DNA of 64,000 bases from positions 496,001 through 560,000 of the forward strand of contig MU839086.1 in assembly GCA_030685235.1 (NCBI GenBank). Reading direction: 5' to 3'. The position numbers were made by a program, and so were the translations under genes. The notes under the pieces were generated by a model. It worked only from the letters and a program-made list of their open reading frames with translations. It made no database searches and was not told the DNA's origin. Position 1 is the stretch's first letter. Each line of letters begins with the position of its first letter. Source of the stretch: Copromyces sp. CBS 386.78 (Eukaryota; Ascomycota; Sordariomycetes; Sordariales; Sordariaceae). This document shows, piece by piece, positions 36,037-47,835 of the stretch.

Positions 36037-39000
36037 TCCTCGTCTTCCGCCGGATTAACGAATAATTAATTTTTAAACGTTTCCCTAATCCTTTTATATA
36101 AAGTAATAAACTTCCTCGCTATAAGCATCCTTACTAATTTACCCTATTTATTTATAAAAAATTCTATTTTCTTATTAATAATTTCCTTAGTAAATTTAAT
36201 TTTAATTTCTTTATTTTTAAAAATTACTATAACCTTCTATTAATTTTTAAAAGCGAATTCGTTAATACCTTTAATACGCCGCTTAATCTCGCCTTTAAAA
36301 TCTTTTAATATATTCTTCGCAAATTTTTTAATAAGCGATTTAATATCCTTTACTATATAATTTAATTTAGCGAATATATTTTTGTAAGTTACTAAGTCTA
36401 TACTTTTATTTATAAAGTAGGGGTTTAATAAAGGAAAGTTATTATCGAACTTCTTTTAATCGATTTCATTAGCGTAACCGACGTCGATTACTTATATAAA
36501 TATAAATAATAATTTTAAATAGAAATAGCTGAAGTTTTTTATTTACATAGAATAATAAGCTTCGACCCCCTACAGGGCTTCAATTATTTATAAAAAATAA
36601 TTAAAATTATAAAAGAATATATATTTAATTGTTTTATAGTTGTATAAAGTCCTAAAATATAGGCCGGCTACTATTAATATTCCTTTCTTTTCTAATTCGA
36701 AGTTCGGTACGAATTCGTAAATTTATTAAAAAATATTAATATATTTTATATTAATTAAAATTAAAGGATATAAGTAATACCGACCTTTCGTAATACCCAA
36801 TCCTTAATCTAATTATAAACCGTCCTATATACAATTAGTAAATATTATTCTATTACTTAACGCTAGCTAATTCTATATAACTTCCTTATATATTAGAGGA
36901 TTATATTCAAATTCTATACGAAATTTAAACTAATATTAATATAATATTAGTAGTATAAATTAAGGCTAACCGTATAAATAGCTAAATTTAAAATAAAAAC
37001 GTTTAAATCTATAGTATTCGAATTCTACTTATTTACTATACGAATACGCTCAGCTTATAATTACTTACTATAAACTATTTCGACCTTTAGGCCGACCTTC
37101 CAAAAAAGTAAGTATAATATCTTATTTTAATAATTAACTTTTAATATATATATTATTCTAATAGGAATATATAGGATAAGGGCAGAATTTACTCTAATAG
37201 GAATATATAGGAAGGGGCGGATTTTATTCCAATAAGAATAATTTACTTTAATTTTACTAGGAGTAAAATCTATAGGATAGAGGGGTATTTATATTTATAA
37301 TTATAGCGAATTAGTAATTATTAATATATATTTCTTCGAATAAAACGCTTTTATATATTTATTTATTATTTAAATAAAGAGGGGCGATTCTAATAACGCT
37401 TATTTAAATATATAAAATCTATTAATATAGGGGGAGAGGGCTTTATCTATTATTAAATTAACGAATATATAAAATAAACCCTTATTATAATCTAGCTTAA
37501 TTAATTTATTAATAATATCGACGTCGAAACGTATATTTAAATTTGAATTTAATTTGGACTTCTTAGAATTTTTGTCCTTACAATTAGTGTATATAAAGTA
37601 TTAAATTACGTAATTGGATACTTTTAATAATTAATTACTAAAGATAAAATTCGAGGTAAGTATATAGAATCTATAGATATTTTATATTGTGAATTAGCAT
37701 AATTTAATTAGGGTTATATTGAGTGCGACCTTCCGGTCCTCCTTCCCCGAATTAATAATATAAAGATTTATTTCGTTGACCTCGTAATTAGAAAGATCTA
37801 TTATAATATTCTTTAAAAAATTATTAATAAATTCCGTAATTAGCCCTTTTTTAAGCCTATAAAAAAGATATATAGTACGTATTTCTATAGGGGGGATATC
37901 TAATAAGGGGTAGGATATCGAATTATTTGGAAGTTTAAACGGAGTTATTATACCCTAATTAATAATTAATACCTACGTTTAATATATAATCCGACCGGTT
38001 AATTCGCTAATTACTTTAATAGAATCGGTAGGAGCGATAGTCATTTATATTTACGGATATAAATATTACTATTTAAATCCCTAATATTATTCAATATTAC
38101 GTAAAGTATTACGGACTTTAATAGAAGTATCCGATTTAACGATACAATCATTATTATCCTTATATTAGGTAATGAATTTATTATTGCCGATTATATTTAA
38201 TATATTAATAAACTACTTTAATTTATTAAAAATATTATAAAAGAATACCTTTTATACTAATAATATAAATATATTAATATTATTTAGGTAATTTAGAATT
38301 AAGGTTACTGAATAAATAAAGCGAATGGCCGCAAGGATTTTCCGAATAGTACGGAAAATAATAGAATCTATATTCTTAGCGAATTAAACTTTATTTATAA
38401 TAACCGATTAGAATTTAATATTCTTAATAAATGTAATATTTATATAAATAGTACGTATTTCGTACTTTTTAATATATTTATAGAAGGTTAGCAATTAATA
38501 TATTTTACTTGTATTAAAATTAAAAATTATTATTCCTATTAAAATAAAAATTTATTGGGATAAATTATTTAGAAGTCTGCGGGCGTTACTATTTAATTTA
38601 ATATATATATCGTTAATATTATCGAAATTATTAAATTCTAATAAGTCTAATAGGTCCGAATCGGTATTATCGTTAGCGTCCGCCTAATCTAGCGTAGGAA
38701 TAATTATAATTTTATTTTATAAAATATATTTATTATAGTTATAAACTAGTTCGCCCTTCCCAATTATTGCCTTATCTTTAGAAGTCTAATATTGAATAAT
38801 AGTATAATATACGGTAATAATAATAATTTTAACCGTATTAAGATATTAGCGGTATTATATATAAATATATATAAAGTCGTTAAAAGTTTTTTAAACTAGT
38901 ATTTTCACCCGCTAATCGTCTCCTTCCTTCATTTAATTAGGATTTTCGAATTAAATATAAAAATCGAAATCGGGGAAGGATTTCCGAAATTTATTAAAAA

Positions 39001-40952
39001 TTTAAATAATTAGATTAAGTAATAAAATTAATATATTAGGGTATACCTAAATAGGCTACTTTTAGGAATAGATCTTTTATAGCCGTAAATATTCTATCTA
39101 AAGTATAATACTATAAATAAGGGTTTTACTTATACTAATTTCGTTCGTAAATATAGTACCCTTTAAGGGGGAATAAAATATATAATAAATAATATATATA
39201 TTTAATAATAAATTGATATAAGATAAATTTTATTCCTACTAAAATAAGTAGTAAATTAATTATAATCAAAGTAAAATATATTTACTAGTAATTTAATATA
39301 AAAAAAGGTTCTATTTATTTTTCCTTTTAAAGTCTTAATTAGCCTAATTATACGTCGATTTAAACTTATTATAATCGAATACTAGTGGGTCGCTTTCTTC
39401 GCCTATAAGATCTTTAATTATTTTTCTAAGTACGCGAATCCCCCTAACGACTAATTCCCTATTAAAAATATAATCGGATAAGGGATATTACTTAAAGATT
39501 AATAATTTAATTATCGTACTATTAGTAATTTCATTTTTAATGCGGGACCGAGTAGCCTCCTAATCCGATTTGGGGTCCTATATTAATTAAGTAATATATT
39601 TAATTATATTATTCGAATTCAATATATATTTACGAATTAAGGCGTTATCCTTATAGAAAAGAGGGAAGGAAATAGTATCGACGTACGGTCCAATTATTAT
39701 TATTTTTACCTATTAATTTTATAAATCGTTTAATAAATTTATTAGTAATTTATAATCTAAATAAAGGGACGGGTCCTCTCCGAAGTTAACCGAGTTATAT
39801 TTTCCTAATACGTTTTTAAAATTGGTATTATATTTTAAATTATAAATTAGGGTATTAAATATTGTAAAGGTATTAAATTAATATATACGACGGGCCTAGC
39901 GGTCGAAGTACCCGAAAGTTTTAAATTTATTCTAATTTAATTTATAAAATTAGTAATCCTTTTCTTACTTTTCCTATTAAATGAAAATATATTTCTTGAA
40001 CGATATAGATATAATATTTAATTAAATTTTTATAATTTACTCTACCGCTTTAGCCGGCGCGAAATTAATATCCGCCGAAATTATAAATATTTGTAGCCTG
40101 CTAATCGGAGTATTACCGCCCCTAATTATACGCGTAGAATTTAAGGCAATCTTACCCTACCTTCTATATAGAAAGAAAGTAAAGGTTTATAATATTTTAA
40201 ATTAATTATTAATGTAATAACCTCTGCGAATATAAGTATTCTCTTTTATAATATTCTATTAATAATATAGCGGGCCCTAGTAGCGGGGTAATATAAATAT
40301 CTTATATAAAATTAAAAAGAAGTTAGTAATAATAATTTTATATAAATAAATATCGTTAGCGGCGACCCTAAGTGTAGGGGGGTTGAAATTACTATTTCGG
40401 ATCGTCACGGCCTGGGTTAGTAAGGATTCGAAAGGCGTATCGGAAATCGCTTTTATAATATATATAATATTAGAATTATTAAAACTATTAATAGTTTTTA
40501 TATATAATTTCTAATATAATTCCGGAAATTTAATACTATTTTAATTTTTAGCGGGATTTAATTTTTTAAAGTTAATTAAGGGCCCGAATTAATTAGCTAC
40601 TACTTCTTATTAATATATATTTACTAAAAGGGTTTTAATAGGTTAAATATTTCAAGTACTACCCTAATTTCAAGTAATAAATATTATTTAATAGAGTTAA
40701 AGTATATTTTACTCCGATTAGAATAAATAAAATAGAAAATAAATTTTACTCCTATAAAAATTATTATAATAATTCTCACAAGAGTAAAATCTACCTTATT
40801 ATAAATAAAGAATAAAAATAAATAAAATTTATAATTGTAATCTAAATATTAATAAAAGTTTAAAAGGTTTTTATATTTAATTAAAATAATAAATTCTAGA
40901 GCCTTAACCCCGGTCGTAGAGAAATTCAATTAATATATTAACGTTTAATTAA

Positions 40953-41758
40953 GAGAAAGTCTAACCGTACGGTCACGAATGTCTATCCGTACGGTGATCC
41001 ACTTTTTTCTCCCATACATATCCCTAACCCTGCCGTCCCCTCCCCATTAGCACCAATCTCGCTCGTACCGCGACCGCCAAGCCCCTAAATTACAGCCCAT
41101 TACACATTCTAACCACTACACAACATACGTATCGCTAACAGCCGTAACAATCGCTAACAGCCGTAACAATCGCTAATAGCCGTAACAATCGCTAACAGCC
41201 GTAACAATCGTTAACAGCCAATCGCTAACAACCGTAATAATCACTAACAGCCGTAACAGCCGTAACAGCCGTAACAGCCGTAATAGCCGTAACAGCCGTA
41301 ATAGCCGTAACAATCGCTAACAGCCATAATAGCTGTAATAATCGCTAACAGCCGTAACAACCGTAACAATCGCTAACAACCATAATAATCGCTAACAGCC
41401 GTAACAACTATAACAACCGTAACAGCCGTAACAATCGCTAACAGCTGTAACAACTATAACAGTCGCTCAATTAATCGCTCAATTAAATGACGAGCGATGT
41501 GCGACTGTGCGATGTACGACCGTACCGCTAAATACCCTATAAAGTACACTATAAAATGCCCTATAAAGTACAATATAGGGGTAGGGCACTACGGGCTAAT
41601 ATCACGCATAAAAGAATAGTAATGCCTAGATTTCTAGGCGAAATTTTCGAAAGAATACATATAATATCTATGGCCGCGCAAGGGTTAGGGATATGTATGA
41701 GGGAAAAAGTGGATCACCGTACGGATAGACATTCGTGACCGTACGGTTAGACTTTCTC
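40953..41758. mobile_element. Non-autonomous inverted-repeat element, copy B (806 bp, RIP-mutated)
   Basis: Same family as copy A: terminal repeats GAGAAAGTCTAACCGTACGG at both ends and matching interior end to end. Flanked by a perfect 8-bp duplication TTAATTAA (40945-40952 and 41759-41766). Its minisatellite (about 41130-41465) is longer than in copy A, and nearly every CA has become TA (GCTAACAGCCGTAACAAT). The terminal repeats are hardly changed. This difference in RIP load between A and B dates them relative to RIP. Confidence 0.85.
41130..41465. repeat. RIP-mutated minisatellite inside MITE B
   Basis: About 336 bp of 10/19-bp units (AACAGCCGTAAC). This is the mutated form of the array in copy A, with CA to TA changes in most units. 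Confidence 0.85.
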
Positions 41759-42289
41759 TTAATTAATTAGTATAGCCTTTTAAAATTTGGCGAACTCCCA
41801 GTCCATTATTACTAGTACTTCTAAATCCCTTTTAACGAAGGAAAAATCTCTATTATCCGGTTGTTATAGGATTTCTAAGATAGTATTACAAATAATATTC
41901 AGGTTGTAATACCTAATATAACCGGAGTACCCTAATATAACCAATTTCGAATTATTATTAACTACCGCTATAACGTTATTCGTACATAGGTTGTAATACT
42001 ATTTAAACGGCGGATATTATAATAATTATAATTAATTAACGTTAATTAGGACGGTAACGTAGGGTATTTCATTAACTTTATTCTTAATTTACTTAGGAGG
42101 TACTATAGTATACTATTAATAAATTTTATTTTAAAAGGAATTATTAATTTAATACTATTAATAAAATCGATAATTCTAAAATAGATAAGGGCTAGTTAGT
42201 TATAAGAGGAGAAGAGAGGTTATAAGAGGAGAAGAAAAATTATAAAAAGAAGGAAAGAAGGATTAGAAATAAGAGAAGGGTATAATATA

Positions 42290-42700
42290 TAGATTAGTTA
42301 ATTATATTATACGGACTAATTAATTATATTAAGCTTAATTCGGATAGCGTTCGTCTAAAAATAGAGTGGATATTCGTTACCAACTACTATAAACTAAATA
42401 GTCTTATAGTATCAAATTAACGACCGAACGGTAATAGCTAGCGAGATTGAAGGAGTAAATCCTTATATACCGGTAAATATATATACGATTAATAAGCGAC
42501 TAATTAATTATATTAAGTTTAATTCAGATAGTATTCGTTTAAAATATTTATTATTAATTATTATAAATAGTCCTATAATATTAGACTGATAACCGAATAA
42601 TAACGGTTAACGAAATTAAAAGAATAGATTTTTATATACCGGTAAATATATATACAATTAATAAACGACCTTCGTTATACGTAATCTATTTAATTATATA
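42290..42700. repeat. Tandem duplication, ~169-bp period
   Basis: The landmark TATATACCGGTAAATATATA recurs near 42464 and 42633, and the intervening segments share TTAATTCGGATAGCGTTCG-type blocks and an AGTCTTATAGTAT-like block. A third partial copy follows from about 42668. All within the RIP block. Confidence 0.6.
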
Positions 42701-43629
42701 AGCCTAATTTAAATAGCGTTTACTATAAATTAAAGTAAGTTTATACTATTAATTATTATCGGACTAGGAGGATAGCGTATTTAGTAAACGAATTAATAAT
42801 TAGTACTTTATTTACTTACCGGCTAGAAGTAATTCCGATCGGAGTAAAATTTCGCCTATATTTATAAATCCGTAGAATAATAAGAGGGGAAGTATAGTAA
42901 AATATTATATAATAATTTTAATAGGAGTAAAATTTATTATTACGCGGAATTTAATAGGTAGATTATATTTATATTAATTAGAAATTAATAAAATACTATT
43001 TTAAATTTTAAAATATAGGCCTTCGCTAGAGTATAAAGGAAGGGCGTACTAAATTATATATAGTTTAAAATAATTATTAATTAAATTAGTTTATTATTAT
43101 TCTTATTAAAATCGGATATATTATACGTATTATTAATTATAAAAAGATTATTATCTTTAAATTCGGAGAGACTAAAGTATTCTTAGTCTTTTCCGTATTC
43201 CGGCTATACTTCTTTATTATTAAACTATTCTAGTGTTCTTGCAAATAAAATATATAAACCTTTTTATTATAAATCTAATATATTAAAGTCGGCGGAGTCT
43301 AAGGATTTATAACGCTAAGTTATAAACCCGTTCTTATAAATCTTATAAATATAATTAATAACGTCTTCGTTAATAAATAGACTAGTATACTTACTACTGC
43401 TAGGTCGCCCGAATTCCGATTTAACTACCTTATAAATAGCTATAATAAGGGGCCTAATAGTAAATATCTCAATAAAAGTAAATTTAATATTATAAATAGA
43501 ATTCTTATAGTATTTAATATCGAATGTAAAAGAGTAATTAATATATTCTAATATTAAATCGATCTCCTTCTAATTATTATCAATTATAATATACTATATT
43601 AATCCGGACTTTAGGATAACTTTAAATAA

Positions 43630-44044
43630 GAGAAAGTCTTTTCGCACCGCTATTAAAGTCTATTCGCACCGCCGTCCAAAATGAAAATTTAAAGTCACTC
43701 TACCAAAACAAGAGTCTATAGCCTCAAAGTAGGCTTAGAATTTTTGTAATTTTCTACTCTATGTAATGGGGCCTAAATCGGCCCTTAGACACTGCCGCAG
43801 CATTTAGACCTACTAATAGTTTAAAGAAAAGAAAAACTTACTTTGAAATTTCTTATATCTTTTAAAATAGTAAATTGGAAAGGGGGTAGAAGAGTTAGTA
43901 AGTGTTTTATAATAGAGAAAGTCTTACGGAACTCAAAAATACTATTTTTATATTTGGAGGTCACTATTTGCTTAAGTTATACCTTATTAAAGTTTTGAAC
44001 GGCGGTGCGAATAGACTTTAATAGCGGTGCGAAAAGAATTTCTC
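43630..44044. mobile_element. Non-autonomous inverted-repeat element, copy C (415 bp, distinct subfamily)
   Basis: Inverted repeats of about 48 bp begin GAGAAAGTCT, like copies A and B, but then carry TCGCACCGC twice instead of CCGTACGG twice. Flanks are TTAAATAA and TTAATTAA, an 8-bp duplication with one mismatch. The interior keeps many CA dinucleotides, so RIP is light. No coding capacity. It shares the first ten terminal bases and the 8-bp duplication size with A/B, suggesting related transposases. Confidence 0.8.
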
Positions 44045-46508
44045 TTAATTAATATACAGTTGGTCACTTCTAAATATAGTAATTATAAGAAATAAAGTAT
44101 TTCGGGCTTATAATTTATATTCTTCCTATTATAAAAGAAGAGGGGTAGAAAGTTAATTATTTATTAGAAAATACTATAATCTCTAAATTTAATAGCGCGA
44201 ATAAGAACGATAAATACCTAAACGGTATATAAATATCGACAAACGCTATAGAATCGTATATTTATATAATTGCTATTACTAGGGTATTTACCGGTATACC
44301 CCTCTAAAGTGAATATTTCGGCGTATATATAATTAAATTACGTAAAAAGATAGAATAAACTATTAACCTAAAAAGTATTTATAATAGCCGCCCTTATAAT
44401 TTTCCTATTTAGAAGATTAGTATTAAGAAATTTATTATTAATAAAGTTGCATATAAGGAAAGCGAAGATCCTAGAGTAGAATATATTATAAAAAAACTAT
44501 TACCTATAGTAAAATTCAATCTTTTATTATTTTATATTCTTCGCCTTATTAAGTCCGTAAGTATTTTACTTAATTAAAGGCTAGAAATATTGGAAGATTA
44601 AATTAATAAATTAAATTTAATATAGAAGAAGGCTAGAACGGATATTATTTATTATTTCTAATTATATTTAAATTACGCCTCTAATTAGGCCGATATAATT
44701 TTACGGATGAATAATATCATCTTCTAATCGCTATAAACAAAAAAGAGCCTATCGCCGAACTATTTTTAATTTATTTTTAATAAGCTAAAGAATAATTTAT
44801 TATATAGATAATAAACGCTAATTAATTTACCCTTATTCTTATCGATGGCGGGCGTTTAAAAAATAAAATTCTTAAGTATTTAATAGCATTTTACTTTAGG
44901 GAAGGGATAAGTAAGTAAAACTTCCTATTTATAAATAATAGGAAATAAAGTTTATAATCTTTCAATAATAAGAGAATTAATAGCGGGGTAAAATATATAT
45001 AGCGTCGGGGTAAATAAAAGAATAATTTAACCCGTTTAAAATTAGATAGTAGGTTAGAATTAATTTAATCGGAAGGGTCCGGGGATATTAAGACTATTTA
45101 TTAGTAAATAAATTATAAGGTTATATATAATATCCTATCGATTAATATTAGGGCTTTATATAATATCGAAATGATTATAATTATTATAAATAATAATAAG
45201 ACCGGGATTAGATACAATGCGTTTAAAATTTTACTAAGAATATTAATTTAATTATAATAAATGTTTAAAGTCCGAATTAACTATTATAATAATAGTAAAC
45301 GTTTTAATAATTATAATTATCCTACTATACGAAATATAAATGCTAAATTTAGTTAATATATTTTAAATACGCTTCGTAATATTATTTATACGTAAATAAA
45401 GGCCTATAATTTAGGAAAAAAAATCCGAATTATAGGGGGCGCGAATATTTATAAGAATTATAAAAATTATATAAATATAAGGTAAAGTAAACTCGTTATA
45501 ACGAACTTAGCCTTTATATTTTAATTATTAAATATATTAATACAATATTAAACTTTTAAAGAGTAAATATAATTAAAGGGCGCGCAATTAAAATTATATT
45601 GTACTTTGCCGGATAATATCTAAAATTTACTATATACTATATAAATTTTCGATATTATATAGTATATCGCCCCTAATTATAAAAGAAGCGCTAAATTTAG
45701 CGAATAACGAAAATAGTTCGAAATTATCAGGCTATAAGTTTATAATTTTAATATTTTTAGATTCGGGATATTATAATTCGGAATTTCTAAGTCGGGAATT
45801 AAAATCAATAAATTCAAGGTCGGTATTTCTAAATTTATTTTTATTATTCTTCGTCTTTTTAAATTTATATTTTTAGAAAAAAGATATTAATTCCCGATTA
45901 AATTCCCGATTAAAAATTTCTACGTCGTACAAATTACTTTTATTTTTAAATCGGATAATAATACTTTAACGAAGGAAAACTTCGTATACGTTTTTATTGC
46001 GTAAAAAATTAATAAATTCCTTAATATAGGCTCTAAATAATCGATTATTATTTCGAATCACCTTTATCCAATTACAAATAAACTACTTTAATATACCCCT
46101 CTTAGGGTAAAGGTAAGACTAATACTCTTTAATTTTATAGATTAAAGATTAATTAAAATTGTAATTATATTCTAATAATTTAAAAATAGTTAATAGAATA
46201 TATAGAACGGGGGTAAGGGTCGGACTCAAAGTATTAAAATTTGGAATAAGCGAATAGCGAATAGGATTGGTTTAAAGATTAATTAATTTAGATATAAAGT
46301 TGGGCGAATTAAATATAAATGTAGATTGGTTATTAAATAAAGGCGGAAGGGGCGTTTCGTAAAATAAAGGTTCCGTTATATCAGGCAGGTCGAATAAATT
46401 GGATATAGTACCTTAATATATTTTACTCTAATTAGAATTATTTATTAATTAAATAGTTAAATATAATAAGGGCGGTTAATTTTATTCCAACTAGAATAAA
46501 TTTAGAAG

Positions 46509-46530
46509 TTATACTCTAATTAGAGTAAAA
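46509..46530. repeat. Clearest copy of a dispersed 22-bp palindrome
   Basis: Reads TTATACTCTAATTAGAGTAAAA, an almost perfect palindrome. Similar copies lie at about 29716, 29786, 35120, 37187, 37221, 39226, 40707, 40744, 42914, 46420 and 46479, all inside the 19.8-kb element. Confidence 0.6.
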
Positions 46531-46666
46531 TCCTCGTACAATTTTTTTATCACTCTACAGCTAACGGTTAAAAAACGCAAAACCCGCTCAAACCTACTAC
46601 CGTAGAAAGTAGTGGGTGGGGTCGCGAGTGGGGTTTCGGAGGCCCAGCTGAGTCTGACTGAGACTA

Positions 46667-46675
46667 CAGTCACAC
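46667..46675. repeat. Right 9-bp target duplication of the 19.8-kb element
   Basis: Reads CAGTCACAC, identical to the corresponding bases of the 5' LTR. The flanking bases (A before, A after) do not match those of the left copy, so the duplication is nine bases and no longer. Confidence 0.8.
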
Positions 46676-46716
46676 ATACTCTTCAATCAATCAATTCTGC
46701 ACAGTCACATCTGATA
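46676..46716 (+). repeat. 3' LTR, right part (41 bp) displaced by the nested insertion
   Basis: Matches the last 41 bases of the 5' LTR (CTCTTCAATCAATCAATTCT and following) and ends CTGATA. With the 148-bp left part it totals 189, exactly the 5' LTR length. It is followed at 46717 by CAAGT, the target duplication. Confidence 0.92.
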
Positions 46717-46721
46717 CAAGT
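46717..46721. repeat. Right 5-bp target-site duplication of the copia element (CAAGT)
   Basis: Identical to 21352-21356 and located immediately after the 3' LTR end, 25 kb away. This proves that both LTR ends belong to one insertion. Confidence 0.85.
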
Positions 46722-47835
46722 TCACCGTCGATTTCCCTTTCTGGCGATTCGCCGTCGGAGGTTCGGCACCGGCGCGGTGAGATAGCGTAACTTGTAACTT
46801 ATTGGTCGGAACAAGCGGATAGACCACCACCTCCAGGGATCCGCTCAGGGTCGCTATCCATCATGATCCACCCCCCGAAATCCACAGCAGGTTGGTTGAA
46901 CAAATCACCACTGGAAGCAACAAACTCTCATGAGATAAGCCCCGCTGTTGTGAAATCAAGGAGATTATTGACTGCTGCTTCTTGAACGGTAACGTGCCTG
47001 ACTGGGTGAAACACACTGGGACACGTTATTCAACTTTTATCGACGTTATCGATGTGTTGTGCAGTAGCGAAGGCTCGGCATCGGAAAGGAAAGTTGCTTC
47101 GCATCACTTTGTCCCATGTTATACATGGCATTTCTGCGAGATCCAGCGAGAGAAAAGGCCCAATATCTTTGGTGTAATGAATGTCAGTTATACAGTCAAT
47201 GCTTGGCTTGTTTCGTGTCGTATCGCAAAGGATGGCGGCATCTGATGTGTCCTGCAAGTTTGCAAAACTGTTAATGGATGCTTGATGCCGAATACCTTCT
47301 CGTTTCGCCCACTCCCTTGCCAAAAGGTAACATACAACTAAAAGGAAATAACAGGTATCATTTGAAAAGCAAAGCCAAAAACTCATAACGCCGAGCCCTG
47401 TCCAAGGACCGCCTTTTTTCGCTCCAAAAGTGCTGTGACCTCCCAAATATTAAGCCAGATAAATGTGAAAGTGCAAGAGTCGGAGATGGCCAAGCCTCGG
47501 TACAATGATTGAGCCCAAAGGTGCTGTGGTGATGCCAAACTACACCTAATCAGATGTGTTCCTGCAGATGCTGGTGTGACATGATCGATGTTCATGTCGC
47601 CGAAACATGGATTATCTTCCCATATCCGTATGCTCGAAGTGTTGGATGGCGCATACTGCGTGATAAGCCACTCAGTCTTCCATCACCGACCGCATAAGCC
47701 CCTCACCAGTTTCTGGGGAAAAAACAGGTGCTGGCTGGCGGCGATGAGAGAAAACGTATTTGTGTTGCCGAGGGATCTCGATGGCTCTTGCGCAGTTATT
47801 GTATGAAGTTGAAGGAAGGTGTTGTGAGCAAGCGC
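46722..47835. other. Intergenic region right of the heterochromatic block
   Basis: Normal base composition returns at once beyond the retroelement. No supported gene: the open frames here are short and overlapping. The last few hundred bases are downstream of the small minus-strand gene. Confidence 0.5.

Larger units (their letters stand above)
26852..46666. mobile_element. Unclassified 19.8-kb RIP-mutated transposable element nested in the copia 3' LTR
   Basis: The borders are exact because the interrupted LTR is known. The left end starts TAGTCTC and the right end finishes GAGACTA. The inverted similarity continues weakly (about 12 of the first 17 bases, then GC-rich patches). The flanks carry a 9-bp LTR duplication: CAATTATAC at 26843-26851 and CAGTCACAC at 46667-46675, differing only by three transitions. 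A 9-bp duplication with inverted ends is typical of Mutator-like (MULE) elements. Size and cargo-like interior also allow a Starship-type element or a composite of later insertions. Most of the interior is extremely AT-rich, and I could not recognise a transposase or tyrosine recombinase. The outermost 100 bp at each end are GC-rich and barely mutated. It contains at least three younger inverted-repeat insertions. Confidence 0.75.
21357..46716 (+). mobile_element. RIP-mutated Ty1/copia LTR retrotransposon, split by a nested 19.8-kb insertion
   Basis: Without the nested element (26852-46666) and one copy of its 9-bp duplication, the element is 5,536 bp, the normal size of a copia element. Pol is on the plus strand and full of RIP stops, but motifs survive. 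Copia reverse transcriptase is seen at about 25358-25480 (NAYFDKEIY..PP, LKLFKALYNL). The YVDD catalytic box at 25581-25604 now reads YVNN, which fits G-to-A transitions at the two Asp codons. RNase H-like motifs are at about 26311-26358 (NNT.TIRIL) and 26472-26495. The order RT then RNase H before the 3' LTR identifies Ty1/copia rather than gypsy. A purine tract (GTGAGGGGG) sits just upstream of the 3' LTR at 26704. The element is dead: every frame is broken. Confidence 0.9.

Noticed and set aside
41130..41465. Regular short repeats resembling a CRISPR array
   Set aside because: Units are contiguous 10/19-bp minisatellite repeats with no unique spacers, inside a eukaryotic inverted-repeat element.
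26852..46666. Idea that the 25-kb AT-rich block is a centromere
   Set aside because: Neurospora centromeres are far larger; here the block is accounted for by one nested transposon insertion with intact duplications at both borders.
46982..47446. Overlapping open frames on both strands right of the heterochromatin
   Set aside because: Short, mutually overlapping, no splice logic or family resemblance; no evidence that either is real.
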